The position numbers were made by a program, and so were the translations under genes. Below the pieces are notes generated by a model that was not told the DNA's origin, did not search any database, and saw only the letters and a list, made by a program, of their open reading frames with translations. A DNA stretch of 64,000 bases, taken from contig NC_087062.1 in NCBI RefSeq assembly GCF_963678635.1, positions 99,437,705 to 99,501,704 of the forward strand, given 5' to 3'. The stretch comes from Symsagittifera roscoffensis (taxonomy: Eukaryota > Xenacoelomorpha > Acoela > Convolutidae). This document shows positions 23,485-35,531 of the stretch, piece after piece; positions within the stretch are counted from its first letter, which is position 1, and each line of letters opens with the position of its first letter.

Positions 23485-24190
23485 ACTTGTTGAATTATTG
23501 CAAAAAATTTTTCATAATTGAGGACTTTGAACGCTATTCTCTAACTTAATAGATTGTTCTTCTGATTTTTTTAAATCAATAGACATGCAAAAAAAAGATT
23601 TTTTTTATATCAAAATTGAAACAAAAAATATTCATTTACTTTAACTATTAACAGTGCAAGAAAAAGGGGTATAACAATTTTTCAGAATGCGAAAACATTT
23701 ATTCAAAATTTTCTACATTTGTAAGGTTTTCTTTATCAAGCAAAAAATTATCTCGAAAAACTTTGTAAAAAGCGTATTTGTTAAAAAATCTGTACAGTTT
23801 TTGCAAATTGCAAAAACTTTCATAATATTTTTTGGCATATTTGTTAAGAAAATCAAAGAAATTATCGAATATTAAGAAAAATTTCTTTGAAGATTTTCAC
23901 ATTAGAAAGAAAATTGTAACAAGATTTTCTTGTACTGTTGAAAATTAAAGATTATGATTTTCTTTGTTGTAACTTTTAACATTAAAAAATTCTTTTTTTT
24001 GCATGTATTTCGATCAAAAATCTCAAAAAAAAACAATGTAATAAGATAGGGAATAACACTTAAATTCATCAATTTTTTAAAAAATCATGAAAAGTTGCAT
24101 CATTAAAAACTTTTTCTCGAAGAATTTTGCATGTTTGTTAAAAAATATAAACAGTTTTTGCAAAATGCAAAAATTTTCTTAATATTTTTT
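23485..24190 (+). repeat. Palindromic AT-rich leader, copy 2
   Basis: Core at 23798-23816. It starts immediately after the 3' end of copy 1 and has the same arms and landmarks as copy 1. Confidence 0.75.
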
Positions 24191-27074
24191 GCACAGTTGT
24201 CGTCAATCATCATGCCCTGCATCTGTTGAGTGAGTCTGCAGGATTTCAATTGTGAAATTTGGCAAATGAATGCTTCGTCAATTGGTATAATATTCACAGC
24301 TGCTTGGATCGTGCCCGTGCAGCTGAAGTGATATCATCTGCAGCATTGTTCACACAGAACTCCGCGGCTGATGATAGTTTTCCCAACTCTATATGATTCT
24401 TTTCCACATGGAGCGGGGTCATCTTCGCTTCTGATCAGTTCACTTGCAAAACGCGCTCTTCGCTGCTTCGTTGCTATCATTTAAGGTTATCGGAAAACTA
24501 TTTAATAAGTTTATTACAACAATTAGGTTTATATTGGAATGATCTTGGGAAACGCCAATACCTTCAGAGTAAGTGAGAGAAGTTCTCTCATATAGTAGAT
24601 AAGATCTCTACTATTGCACAAAGAGAACCTCAATTGCAAAACTAACAGACACATCCAATGGCGTTCGTTCGCTCGACGAGATCGTCAAAGGTAAGACAGT
24701 AGAACAGACTCTCAAAGAGAAGCTCTCACCATCTAAACCAATTGATGAGAACTTTACTACACCAGTCTCAAACGAAACAATTCCTTTCCATCCATCGACA
24801 TTTGATCAAATAAACATTCAACATATAGAGAAGGCAGCCATGAGAATGCACGGATTGCATGGACCATCTGGCCTCGATGCAAACGAATGGAGATGTATTT
24901 TAACACAGTTCGGGCAACAATCAGTTTTGGTTTCAAAAACAATTGCTAAAATTGCCAAAAAATTAGTCACCGAAGAACTAAATCCAGAACTAATGGAAAC
25001 ATATAACGCATGTAGATTAATACCCTTAGATAAGAATCCAGGAGTAAGACCCATAGGCATAGGAGAAGTTATGCGTAGAATAATAGGGCAAAAAACAACC
25101 AAATGCCTGAAATACGAACTCACGTCGCTTGGTTCGAACTACCATTTCTGTCTAGGACAATAATGTGGCATTGAATATGCGATCCACATGCTAAGATATC
25201 AATACAGCAAAACTTCCGCCGATGCTGTTTTACTGATAGATACCGAAAACGCTTTCAACACGCTGAACCGAAAACTGGCATTGAAAAACATCGAAAATAC
25301 TTGCCCTTTTCTTTTAACAGCAATTAAGAACTCCTACTCCAATCCATCTAAACTGTTCGTTAACAAAAAACCATCCGCTCTCAAGAAGGGACAACCCAGA
25401 GGGAAACCACTAGCAATGGCCATGTACGGTCTAGCCATAATAAACCTTATAAAAATTTTATCAGTAGACGATGTAATCCAGAAATGGTACGCAGACGACC
25501 GAAACGCAATCGGTAAATTAAGCAATCTACGAACCGTCCTCGATAAAATTGTATCACTGGGTAAAATTTTCAGGTACCAATGAATTGTCAAGGATGAAAA
25601 ACTCGGTGAAGCTCAGAAAATCTTCGCAAATACAGGAATCACGATGAAGGCAGGAGCCCGAAGGCTTGGTTCAGTTATAGGAACAGAATCTGAATGTAAA
25701 AAATTCCTCGAGTTTCAACAAAATGAGCATATCAAAATTTTGAAAAAACAAACGAAATTCGCTAAAACCTTACCCCAAAACGCTTATGCCTGATATACTA
25801 AACGACTTCAAGAAAAGTTTTCATTTCTTGCCAGGACAACGCCTAACACTATGGAAAATTTAGAAATAAGTGCAATTTTTATCAAAGAACAATTATTACC
25901 TAACCTAGTCGGTTAAGACACTTTAAACGCCCAGTTCCGTGAGATATCTTCATTACCCCTTAAAATGGGTGGACTTGACATCAAGCTGCCATCCCATCAG
26001 GAAAGCTATCTAGAACGGTCTAAAGAAACATCACTAGTACTGGAATCTCAAGATCCTGTTACAGCAGTAACACAGCAAGAAAAAATCTGTACGAAAATCA
26101 AAAAATTAAAAATGATAGTAAAAATAGAAAAAAAACAAACCACATTAACTCTTTAAATGAAACAGATAAATACGCAATCGACCTGGCCTCTGAAAAATGA
26201 GCATCTAATTGGCTCAATGCTTTACCACTGAACAGATACAACTTCAACCTGAGTAAATCAGAATTCCGAGATGGTATTTACTTAAGATACGGATGGGAGC
26301 CGACTAAAACCCCACTCACATGTGATTGTGGTGCTAATTTTAACTTGACACAAGCGCTTCACTGTGCAAAGGCTGGTGACACAAACAAAAAACACAATGA
26401 AAAAAGAGACACATTCGCCAACCTCATGAAGGAGGTTTGCCATGACGTCGAGATTGAGCCGAAACTTCAACCGTTGCAAGGCGAAAGCTTTGTCAACAAT
26501 TCAACTGCAACTGAAGATGAGGCACGACTTGACATCAAGGCAAACGGACTCTGGGGTTCACGATTCAGCCGCGCTTTCTTTGATGTGAAAATTTTCAACT
26601 CCCAAGCCAAAACATCGCTAAAACTTCATAAAGACGCATACAAATACCACCAAACGCTGAAGAAGTCCAAATATCAGCAAAGAATTTTAAACGTAGAGCA
26701 GAGTAGCTTCTGCCCGCTACTTTTCGGACGCACCTGTGACGCTGCTCCATCAGCCACGGCGACCATGGAGCGATTAGCAGAAAAACTAAGTGAAAAAAGA
26801 CAAGAAAGCTATCCAGAATCTATAAACTACCTAAGAACTAAAATAAGCTTCCCGCTCCTGAGGAGCTCTATAATATGTATAAGCGTGTGCAGATCGCTAC
26901 GCAAAGTTCAATTGATCGACATCTCCATAAGCGCTATTGTAGAGGAAGGACGGCTAAGGTAAATAAACTTTACGACGATGCATTTGATGCTGATTTATGA
27001 CTTTATTGCTGATGTATATGCATTTTTATAATGCTGGTATGGCCGTATCCAGCTTGTGCACTTACCGTAACCAA
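24191..27074 (+). pseudogene. Dead REL-type LINE, array copy 2 (best-preserved)
   Basis: The most complete copy. The N-terminal frame 24840-25163 includes MRMHGLHGPSGLDANEW and LDKNPGVRPIG. The RT frame 25188-25583 has motif A (LIDTENAF), motif B (GKPLAMAMYG) and YADD at 25488-25499. A connector with GGLDIKLP lies at 25965-26156. The 205-codon frame 26345-26962 carries H..C of a zinc knuckle (CDCG upstream at about 26320), HNEKRD, ARLDIKANGLW and FFDVKIF. This layout (RT, then CCHC knuckle, then D...DxK) matches LINEs with a restriction-like endonuclease such as R2-type elements, by resemblance only. Five in-frame stops and one frameshift in the RT-to-knuckle stretch show it is inactive. Confidence 0.85.
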
Positions 27075-27764
27075 ACTTGTTAAATTATTGCAAAATTTTT
27101 TTTCATAATTGAGGACTTTGAGTGCTATTCTCTAACTTAATACATTGTTCTTCAGATTTTTTTAAATCAATAGACATGAAAAAAAAAAAGATTTTTTTAA
27201 ATATCAGAATTGAAACAAAAAAATCCCTTTACTTTAACTATTAACAGTGCAAGAAAAAGGGGTAAAACAATTTTTCAGAATGCGAAAACATTTATTGAAA
27301 ATTTTCTAAATTTGTGAGTTTTTCTTTATCATGCAAAAAATTTTCTCGAAAAACTTTGTGAAAAGCGTATTTGTTAAAAAATCTGTACAGTTTTTGCAAA
27401 TTGCAAAAACTTTCATAATATTTTTTGGCATATTTGTTAAAAAAATCAAAGAAATTCTCGAATATTTCACATTAAAAAGAAAATTGTAACAAGATTTTCT
27501 TGTACTGTTGAAAATTAAAGATTATGATTTTCTTTGTTGTAACTTTTAACATTAAATAATTCTTTTTTTTGCATGTATTTTGATCAAAAGTCTCAAAAAT
27601 AAACAAAGTAATAAGATAGGGAATAATACTTAAATTCATCAATTTTTTAAAAAATCATGAAAAGTTGCATCATGAAAAATTTTTTCTCGAAGAATTTTGC
27701 ATATTTGTTAAAAACTGTAAACAGTTTTTGCAAAATGCAAAAAATTTTCATAATATTTTTTGCA
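27075..27764 (+). repeat. Palindromic AT-rich leader, copy 3
   Basis: Core at 27391-27409. The right arm lacks about 25 bp near 27465 (aaatttctttgaagat), so the hairpin is less regular than in the other copies. Confidence 0.75.
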
Positions 27765-30450
27765 CACTTGTCGTCAATCATCATGCCCTGCATCTGTTGA
27801 GTGAGTCCGCAGGAACTCGATTGTCAAATTTGGCAAATGAATGCTTCGTCAATTGGCATAATATTCACAGCTGCTTGAATCGTGCCCGCGCAGCTGAAGT
27901 GATATCATCTGAAGCATTGTTCACCCAGAACTGCGCGGCTGATGATAGTTTTCCCAACTCTACATGATTTTTTTCCACATGGAGTGGGGTCATCTTCGCT
28001 TCCGATCAGTTCACTTGCAAAACGCGCTCTTCGCTGCTTCGTTGCTATCATTTAAGGTTATCGGAAATTTATTTAATAAGTTTATTACAACAATTACGTT
28101 TATATTGGGATGATCTTGGGAAACGCCAATACCTTCAGAGTAAGTGAGAGAAGTTCTCCCATATAGTAGATAAGATCTCTACTATTGCACAAAGAGAACC
28201 TCAATTACAAAACTAACAGACACATCCAATGGCGTTCGTTCGCTCGACGAGATCGTCAAAGGTAAGACAGTACAACAGACTCTCAAAGAGAAGCTCTCAC
28301 CATTTTTTTGGTTTCAAAAACAATTGCTAAAATTGCCAAAAATTAGTCACCGAAGAACTAAATCCAGAACTAATGGAACCATATAACGCATGTAGATTAA
28401 TACCCTTAGATAAGAATCCAGGAGTAAGACCCATAGGCATAGGAGAAGTTATGCGTAGAATAAAAGGGCAAAAAACAACCAAATGCCTGAAATACGAACT
28501 CACGTCGCTTGGTTCGAACTACCAACTCTGTCTAGGACAATAATGTGGCATTGAATATGCGATCCACATGCTAAGATATCAATACAGCAAAACTTCCGCC
28601 GATGCTGTTTTACTGATAGATGCCGAAAACGCTTTCAACACGCTGAACCGAAAACTGGCATTGAAAAACATCGAAAATACTTGCCCTTTTCTTTTAACAG
28701 CAATTAAGAACTCCTATTCCAATCCATCTAAACTGTTCGTTAACAAAAAAACCATCCGCTCTCAAGAAGGGACAACCCAGAGGGAAACCACTAGCAATGG
28801 CCATGTACGGTCTAGCCATAATAAACCTTATAAAAATTTTATCAGTAGACGATGTAATCCAGAAATGGTACGCAGACGACCGAAACGCAGTCGGTAAATT
28901 AAGCAATCTACGAACCGTCCTCGATAAAATTGTATCACTGGGTAAAATTTTCGGCTACCAATGAATTGTCAAGGATGAAAAACTCGGTGAAGCTCAGAAA
29001 ATCTTCGCAAATACAGGAATCACGATGAAGGCAGGAGCCCGAGTGCTTGGTTCAGTTATAGGAACAGAATCTGAATGTAAAAAGTTCCTCGAGTTTCAAC
29101 AGAATGAGCATATCAAAATTTTGAAAAAACAAACGAAATTCGCTAAAACCTTACCCCAAATGCCTTATATACTAAAAGACTTCAAGAAAAGCTTTCATTT
29201 CTTGCCAGGACAACGCCTAACACTATGGAAAACTTAGAAATAAGTGCAAATATTATCAAAGAACAATTATTACCTAACCTAGTCGGTTAAGACACTTTAA
29301 ACGCCCAGGTCCGTGAGATATCTTCATTACCCCTTAAAATGGGCAGACTTAACATCAAGCTGCCATCCCACCAGGAAAGCTATCTAGAATGGTCTAAAGA
29401 AACATCACTAGTACTGGAATCTCAAGATCCTGTTACAGCAGTAACACAGCAAGAAAAAATCTGTACAAAAATCAAAAAATTAAAAATGATAGAAAAAATC
29501 GAAAAAAAAAACAAACCACATTAACTCTTTAAATGAAACAGATAAATACGGAATCGACCTGGCCTCTGAAAAATGAGCATCTAATTGGCTCAATGCTTTA
29601 CCACTGAACAGATACAACTTCAACCTGAATAAATCAGAATTCCGAGATGGTATTTACTTAAGATACGGATGGGAGCCGACTAAAACCCCACTCACATGTG
29701 CATGTGGTGCTAATTTTAACTTTACACAAGCGCTTCACTGTGCAAAGGCTGGTGACACACACAAAAAACACAATGAAAATAGAGACACATTCGCCAACCT
29801 CATGAACGAGGTTTGCCATGACGTCGAGATTGAGCCGAAACTTCAGCCGTTGCAAGGCGAAAGCTTTGTCAACAATTCAACTACAACTGAAGATGAGGCA
29901 CGACTTATAATCAAGGCAAACGGACTCTGGGGTTCACGATTCAGCCGCGCTTTCTTTGATGTGAAAATTTTCAACTCCCAAGCCAAAACATCGCAAAAAC
30001 TTCATAAAGACGCATACAAATACCACCAAACGCTGAAGAACTCCAAATATCAGCAAAGAATTTTAAACGTAGAGCAGAGTAGCTTCTGCCCGCTACTTTT
30101 CGGATGCACCTGTGACGCTGCTCCAACAGAGACACCGACGATGCAGCGATTAGCAGAAAAACTAAGTGAAGAAAGACAAGAAAGCTATCCAGAAACTATA
30201 AACTATCTAAGAACTAAAATAAGCTTCGCGCTCCTGAGGAGCTCTATAGTTTGTATAAGCGTGTGCAGATCGCTACGCAAAGTTGAATTGATCGACATCT
30301 CCATAAGCGCTATTGTAAAGGAAGGCCGGCTAAGGTAAATAAACGTTACGACGATGCATTTGATGCTGATTTATGACTTTATTGCTGATGTATATGCATT
30401 TTTATAATGATGGTATGGCCGTATCCAGCTTTTGCACTTACCGTAACCAA
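27765..30450 (+). pseudogene. Dead REL-type LINE, array copy 3
   Basis: Shares the N-terminal deletion joining ctctcaccat to ttttttggtttc (28297-28315) with units at 1410 and 31694. An extra A at about 28747 shifts the RT frame before motif B. YADD is still encoded at about 28870. The endonuclease frame 29802-30338 has lost the first nuclease aspartate-type residue (ARLIIKANG where copies 1 and 2 read ARLDIKA). Confidence 0.85.
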
Positions 30451-31165
30451 ACTTGTTAAATTATTGCAAAAATTTTTTTCACAATTGAGGACTTTGAGTG
30501 CTATTCTCTAACTTAATACATTGTTCTTCTGATTTTTTAAATCAATAGACATGAAAAAAAAAAGATTTTTTTTTTAATATCAAAATTGAAACAAAAAAAT
30601 CCATTTACTTTAACTATTAACAGTGCAAGAAAAAGGGGTATAATAATTTTTCAGAATGCGAAAACATTTATTGAAAATTTTCTAAATTTGTGAGATTTTC
30701 TTTATCATGCAAAAAATTTTCTCGAAAAACTTTGTGAAAAGCGTATTTGTTAAAAAATCTGTACAGTTTTTGCAAATTGCAAAAACTTTCATAATATTTT
30801 TTGGCATATTTGTTAAGAAAATCAAAGAAATTCTCGAATATTTAGAAAAATTTCTTTGAATATTTTCACATTAAAAAGAAAATTGTAACAAGATTTTCTT
30901 GTACTGTTGAAAATTAAAGATTATGATTTTCTTTGTTGTAACTTTTAACATTAAATAATTCTTTTTTTTTTTGCATGTATTTTGATCAAAAGTCTCAAAA
31001 AAAAACAAAGTAATAAGATAGGGAATAATACTTAAATTCATCAATTTTTTGAAAAATCATGAAAAGTTGCATCATGAAAAATTTTTTCTCGAAGAATTTT
31101 TCATATTTGTTAAAAAATGTAAACAGTTTTTGCAAAATGCAAAAATTTTCATAATATTTTTTGCA
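30451..31165 (+). repeat. Palindromic AT-rich leader, copy 4
   Basis: Core at 30767-30785, with arms as in copy 1. Confidence 0.75.
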
Positions 31166-33866
31166 CACTTGTCGTCAATCATCATGCCCTGCATCTGTTG
31201 AGTGAGTCCGCAGGAACTCGATTGTCAAATTTGGCAAATGAATGCTTCACCAATTGGCATAATATTCACAGCTGCTTGAATCGTGCAAGTGCAGCTGAAG
31301 TGATATCATCTGCAGCATTTTTCACCCAGAACTCCGCGGCTGATGATAGTTTTACCAACTCTACATGATTTTTTTCCACATGGAGTGGGGTCATCTTCGC
31401 TTCCGATCAGCTCACTTGCAAAACGCGCTCTTCGCTGCTTCGTTGCTATCATTTAAGGTTATCGGAAATTTATTTAATAAATTTATTACAACAATTACGT
31501 TTATACTGGGATGATCTTGGGAAACGCCAATACCTTCAGAGTAAGTGAGAGAAGTTCTCCCATATAGTAGATAAGATCTCTACTATTGCACAAAGAGAAC
31601 CTCAATTGCAAAACTAACAGACACATCCAATGGCGTTCGTTCGCTCGACGAGATCGTCAAAGGTAAGACAGTAGAACAGACTCTCAAAGAGAAGCTCTCA
31701 CCATTTTTTTGGTTTCAAAAACAATTGCTAAAATTGCCAAAAAATTAGTCACCGAAGAACTAAATCCAGAACTAATGGAACCATATAACGCATGTAGATT
31801 CATACCCTTAGATAAGAATCCAGGAGTAAGACCCATAGGCATAGGAGAAGTTATGCGTAGAATAATAGGGCAAAAAACAACCAAATGCCTGAAATACGAA
31901 CTCACGTCGCTTGGTTCGAACTACCAACTCTGTCTAGGACAATAATGTGGCATTGAATATGCGATCCACATGCTAAGATATCAATACAGCAAAACTTCCG
32001 CCGATGCTGTTTTACTGATAGATGCAAAAAACGCTTTCAACACGCTGAACCGAAAACTGGCATTGAAAAACATCAAAAATACTTGCCCTTTTCTTTTAAC
32101 AGCAATTAAGAATTCCTACTCCAATCCATCTAAACTGTTCGTTAACAAAAAACCATCCGCTCTCAAGAAGGGACAACCCAGAGGGAACCCACTAGCAATG
32201 GCCATGTACGGTCTAGCCATAATAAACCTTATAAAAATTTTATCAGTAGACGATGTAATCCAGAAATGGTACGCAGACGACCGAAACGCAGTCGGTAAAT
32301 TAAGCAATCTACGAACCGTCCTCGATAAAATTGTATCACTGGGAAAAATTTTCGGCTACCAATGAATTGTCAAGGATGAAAAACTCGGTGAAGCTCAGAA
32401 AATCTTCGCAAATACAGGAATCACGATGAAGGCAGGAGCCCGAGTGCTTGGTTCCGTTATAGGAACAGAATCTGAATGTAAAAAGTTCCTCGAGTTTTAA
32501 CAGAATGAGCATATCAAAATTTTGAAAAAACAAACGAAATTCGCTAAAACCTTACCCCAAATGCCTGATATACTAAAAGACTTCAAGAAAAGCTTTCGTT
32601 TCTTGCCAGGACAACGCCTAACACTATGGAAAACTTAGAAATCAGTGCAAATATTATCAAAGAACAATTATTACCTAACCTAGTCGGTTAAGACACTTTA
32701 AACGCCCAGTTCCGTGAGATATCTTCATTACCCCTTAAAATGGGCAGACTTAACACCAAGCTGCCATCCCACCAGGAAAGCTATCTAGAATGGTCTAAAG
32801 AAACATCACTAGTACTGGAATCTCAAGATCCTGTTACAGCAGTAACACAGCAAGAAAAAATCTGTACGAAAATCAAAAAATTAAAAATGATAGAAAAAAT
32901 CGAAAAAAAAAAAACAAACCACATTAACTCTTTAAATGAAACAGATAAATACGCAATCGACCTGGCCTCTGAAAAATGAGCATCTAATTGGCTCAAGGCT
33001 TTCCCACTTAACAGATATAACTTCAACCTGAATAAATCAGAATTCCGAGATGGTATTTACTTAAGATACGGATGGGAGCCGACTAAAACCCCACTCACAT
33101 GTGCATGTGGTGCTAATTTTAACTTGACACAAGCACTTCACTGTGCAAAGGCTGGTGACACACACAAAAAACACAATGAAAATAGGGACACATTCGCCAA
33201 CCTCATGAACGAGGTTTGCCATGACGTCGAGATTGAGCCGAAACTTCAGCCGTTGCAAGGCGAAAGCTTTGTCAACAATTCAACTACAACTGAAGATGAG
33301 GCACGATTTGACATTAAGGCAAACGGATTCTGGGGTTCACGATTCAGCCGCGCTTTCTTTGATGTGAAAATTTTCAACTCCCAAGCCAAAACATCGCGAA
33401 AACTTCATAAAGACGCATACAAATACCACCAAACGCTGAAGAACTTCAAATATCAGCAAAGAATTTTAAACGTAGAGCAGAGTAGCTTCTGCCCGCTACT
33501 TTTTGGATGCACCTGTGACGCTGCTCCAACAGAGACACCGACGATGCAGCGATTAGCAGAAAAACTAAGTGAAGAAAGACAAGAAAGCTATCCAGAAACT
33601 ATAAACTATCTAAGAACTAAAATAAGCTTCGCGCTCCTGAGAAGCTCTATAGTTTGTATAAGCGTGTGCGAATCGCTACGCAAAGTTGAATTGATCGACA
33701 TCTCCATAAGCGCTATTGTAAAGGAAGGCCGCCCAGGGTAAATAAACGTTACGACGATGCATTTGATGCTGATTTCTGACTTTATTGCTGATGTATATGC
33801 ATTTTTATAACGCTGGTATGGCCGTATCCAGCTTGTGCACTTACCGTAACCAAACCGTAACCAAAC
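31166..33866 (+). pseudogene. Dead REL-type LINE, array copy 4 and array end
   Basis: RT frames 31709-31945 and 31970-32365 (YADD near 32275), then 32740-32979. The 205-codon endonuclease frame 33124-33741 has CACG knuckle residues just upstream, ARFDIKANGFW and FFDVKIF. It has the same N-terminal deletion as copy 3. The 3' end finishes ttaccgtaaccaaaccgtaaccaaac, a doubled terminal motif, followed by unrelated DNA. Confidence 0.85.
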
Positions 33867-34671
33867 GGAGGGGCCCCTTTTGTATTTTAGTTTTTTTTGA
33901 AAAAGAACCTCATGATATCGCAGTTGTTTGATCTCATCTCCCTAAAAAAAATTTGCAGTCAATCCGATGCTACTAACTGGGTAAGAAAAGAATATCGTTT
34001 TCACTAATGAGAAGTGCGATTCTCTGCCTCCGTGGTACACGTAAGCCAAAACATATTTCGACTACTTACCTCGACTTTAACTCAACACTCTTCAACTAAC
34101 TGATGAACAATTCCATTTACTACACTCAAGGTAGTCTTTGACTCTATGCCTTTCACTCTTAAACCTGGAGCAGTAGATTTGGTATTAGAGTTTTTAATCA
34201 CTTTTTTTTATATATTTATTTGTTTATTTATTTATATTTATTATGACGAGCAAAATTCAAGTCTTCCCTCCCCTTTTATTCAAACATTAGTAACTAATTT
34301 AAGTTTGTAACTAATATTAATTTTACACTGAAACAATACTATTGCATTGACTATTCTGTACAGTAGTTAAAGTGTTTCTTCTTCAATAATTAATTGTTTT
34401 CTAGAATTTCATAGAGCTCTCAATTGATCATGATAGAGCTCTCAATTGTCAGATTTTTTTTTTCAACAAACTTAATCAGTATTGCTTTGTTTATAAGAAA
34501 TTTAAAATGTTAATTCAAACGTTTTCGCTTATTTTGTGCATCATCAGGATTAAAATTTTTTTACAATATTTACAAAACAATCAAAGATCTGAAAAATGAG
34601 AAACATGTCAAAAAAGGCTCTAAAACTTTTTAACCAATCAAATTTGAACAACTGTATTTACATAATATAAT
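33867..34671. other. Spacer between array and Penelope cluster
   Basis: No gene seen. It contains a ggggcccc palindrome at the array edge, T-rich runs near 34200, and a short direct repeat (tagagctctcaattg) at about 34410-34446. Confidence 0.5.
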
Positions 34672-34804
34672 TACGTAATCATGAACATCATTTTCCTGTA
34701 GATTTTTTAGTTATTTCTTCTTTTTGGTTATAAAATTTCGATTTTGGAACATTTTTGATTCTGAAATGTCAGTTTTTTTATATTTAAGCCATGTTATACT
34801 TAGA

Positions 34805-35155
34805 CTATAATTTCAGTGTTGATTCCCGGCTCCTGAATTCATCGCGTGTCTTGATCTTCGGCCTCTCCCTCCAAATATGCAAAGCCTCTAGTGTCAGTAG
34901 CTTATGAGTATTGGCTGTTTGGTCAATAATCTCTGACTTCAGCTCAGCAGTACCGCCTACCTCCCTATTACATTCTAACAAGTGTTGTCTTACTGAGGAG
35001 TCCCCTTTGCGGTGTTCATCGACCCTAGTGGCTAAATGTCGGACTGTCTGACCGACATAGGTGGAGTTAAATCCACTACATGTAAGCTTGTATACCACTT
35101 TGGATCTCAGTTCACGAGCAAAGGAAGCTTTGAGGGATGGCAAGCATGTTTTCAA
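34805..35155 (-). pseudogene. GIY-YIG endonuclease domain of Penelope element A
   Basis: A 116-codon frame ending at the element's natural-looking stop. It reads VVYKLTC, then STYVGQT, with R.DEHRKGDSSVRQHLLEC downstream and EALHIWRERP near the end. These match the GIY-YIG nuclease used by Penelope-like elements to cut DNA. A conserved-looking cysteine in CSGC is phenylalanine here (CSGF). The upstream linker is out of frame with the RT part. Confidence 0.85.
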
Positions 35156-35531
35156 TTTTCTTGTTTAATTGTTTGTGCCCCGGATATTAGCCGAACCTTT
35201 GCAGCTAACAGTTGAGACGGATTGCCTCGATATTACATTGTAAGAAGGGGTGGTGAGAGTTTCAACCATTTATGATTTCTCGGTTCTGATGCCTTCAATT
35301 CTAAATTTTTCTTTCCCTCAATGATCTTATTAAGAGTTTGAAACACTACCCTGTCAGACCAATTTTTTGGATATTGATTTTCAATCCATTTTTCCGATTT
35401 TTTTTTCCAATGCCTGGTCAAATTATTCCCATGTTGAGGTACTTCTGAAAATCCTATGAACCGTCCCTTCAATAACGTTTCTTTTGTACTGCAAAGGTGC
35501 GCAGCCTCTGAAATTAAGAATGATGCCGGTA

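Larger units (their letters stand above)
19905..33866 (+). mobile_element. Head-to-tail array of four 3.4-3.6 kb REL-type LINE copies
   Basis: Four copies at 19905-23484, 23485-27074, 27075-30450 and 30451-33866. Each is a leader, a 5' region, RT, endonuclease region and a shared 3' end (taaataaacg...ttaccgtaaccaaa). Each junction joins ccgtaaccaa directly to acttgtt, with no intervening target DNA. The last copy ends in two runs of ccgtaaccaaa. These copies keep the full endonuclease region that the composite array lacks. Confidence 0.85.

Noticed and set aside
19621-23875. Lys/Phe/Ile-rich small frames in the AT-rich leaders (both strands)
   Set aside because: Similar peptides appear on opposite strands only because the leader is palindromic. 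They are by-products of low-complexity A/T sequence.
20613-33866. Alternative genetic code or programmed readthrough of TAA and TGA in the LINE
   Set aside because: Both TAA and TGA are involved, one lineage has a normal glycine codon at one site, and frameshifts and small deletions are present too. Decay of a master copy is simpler.
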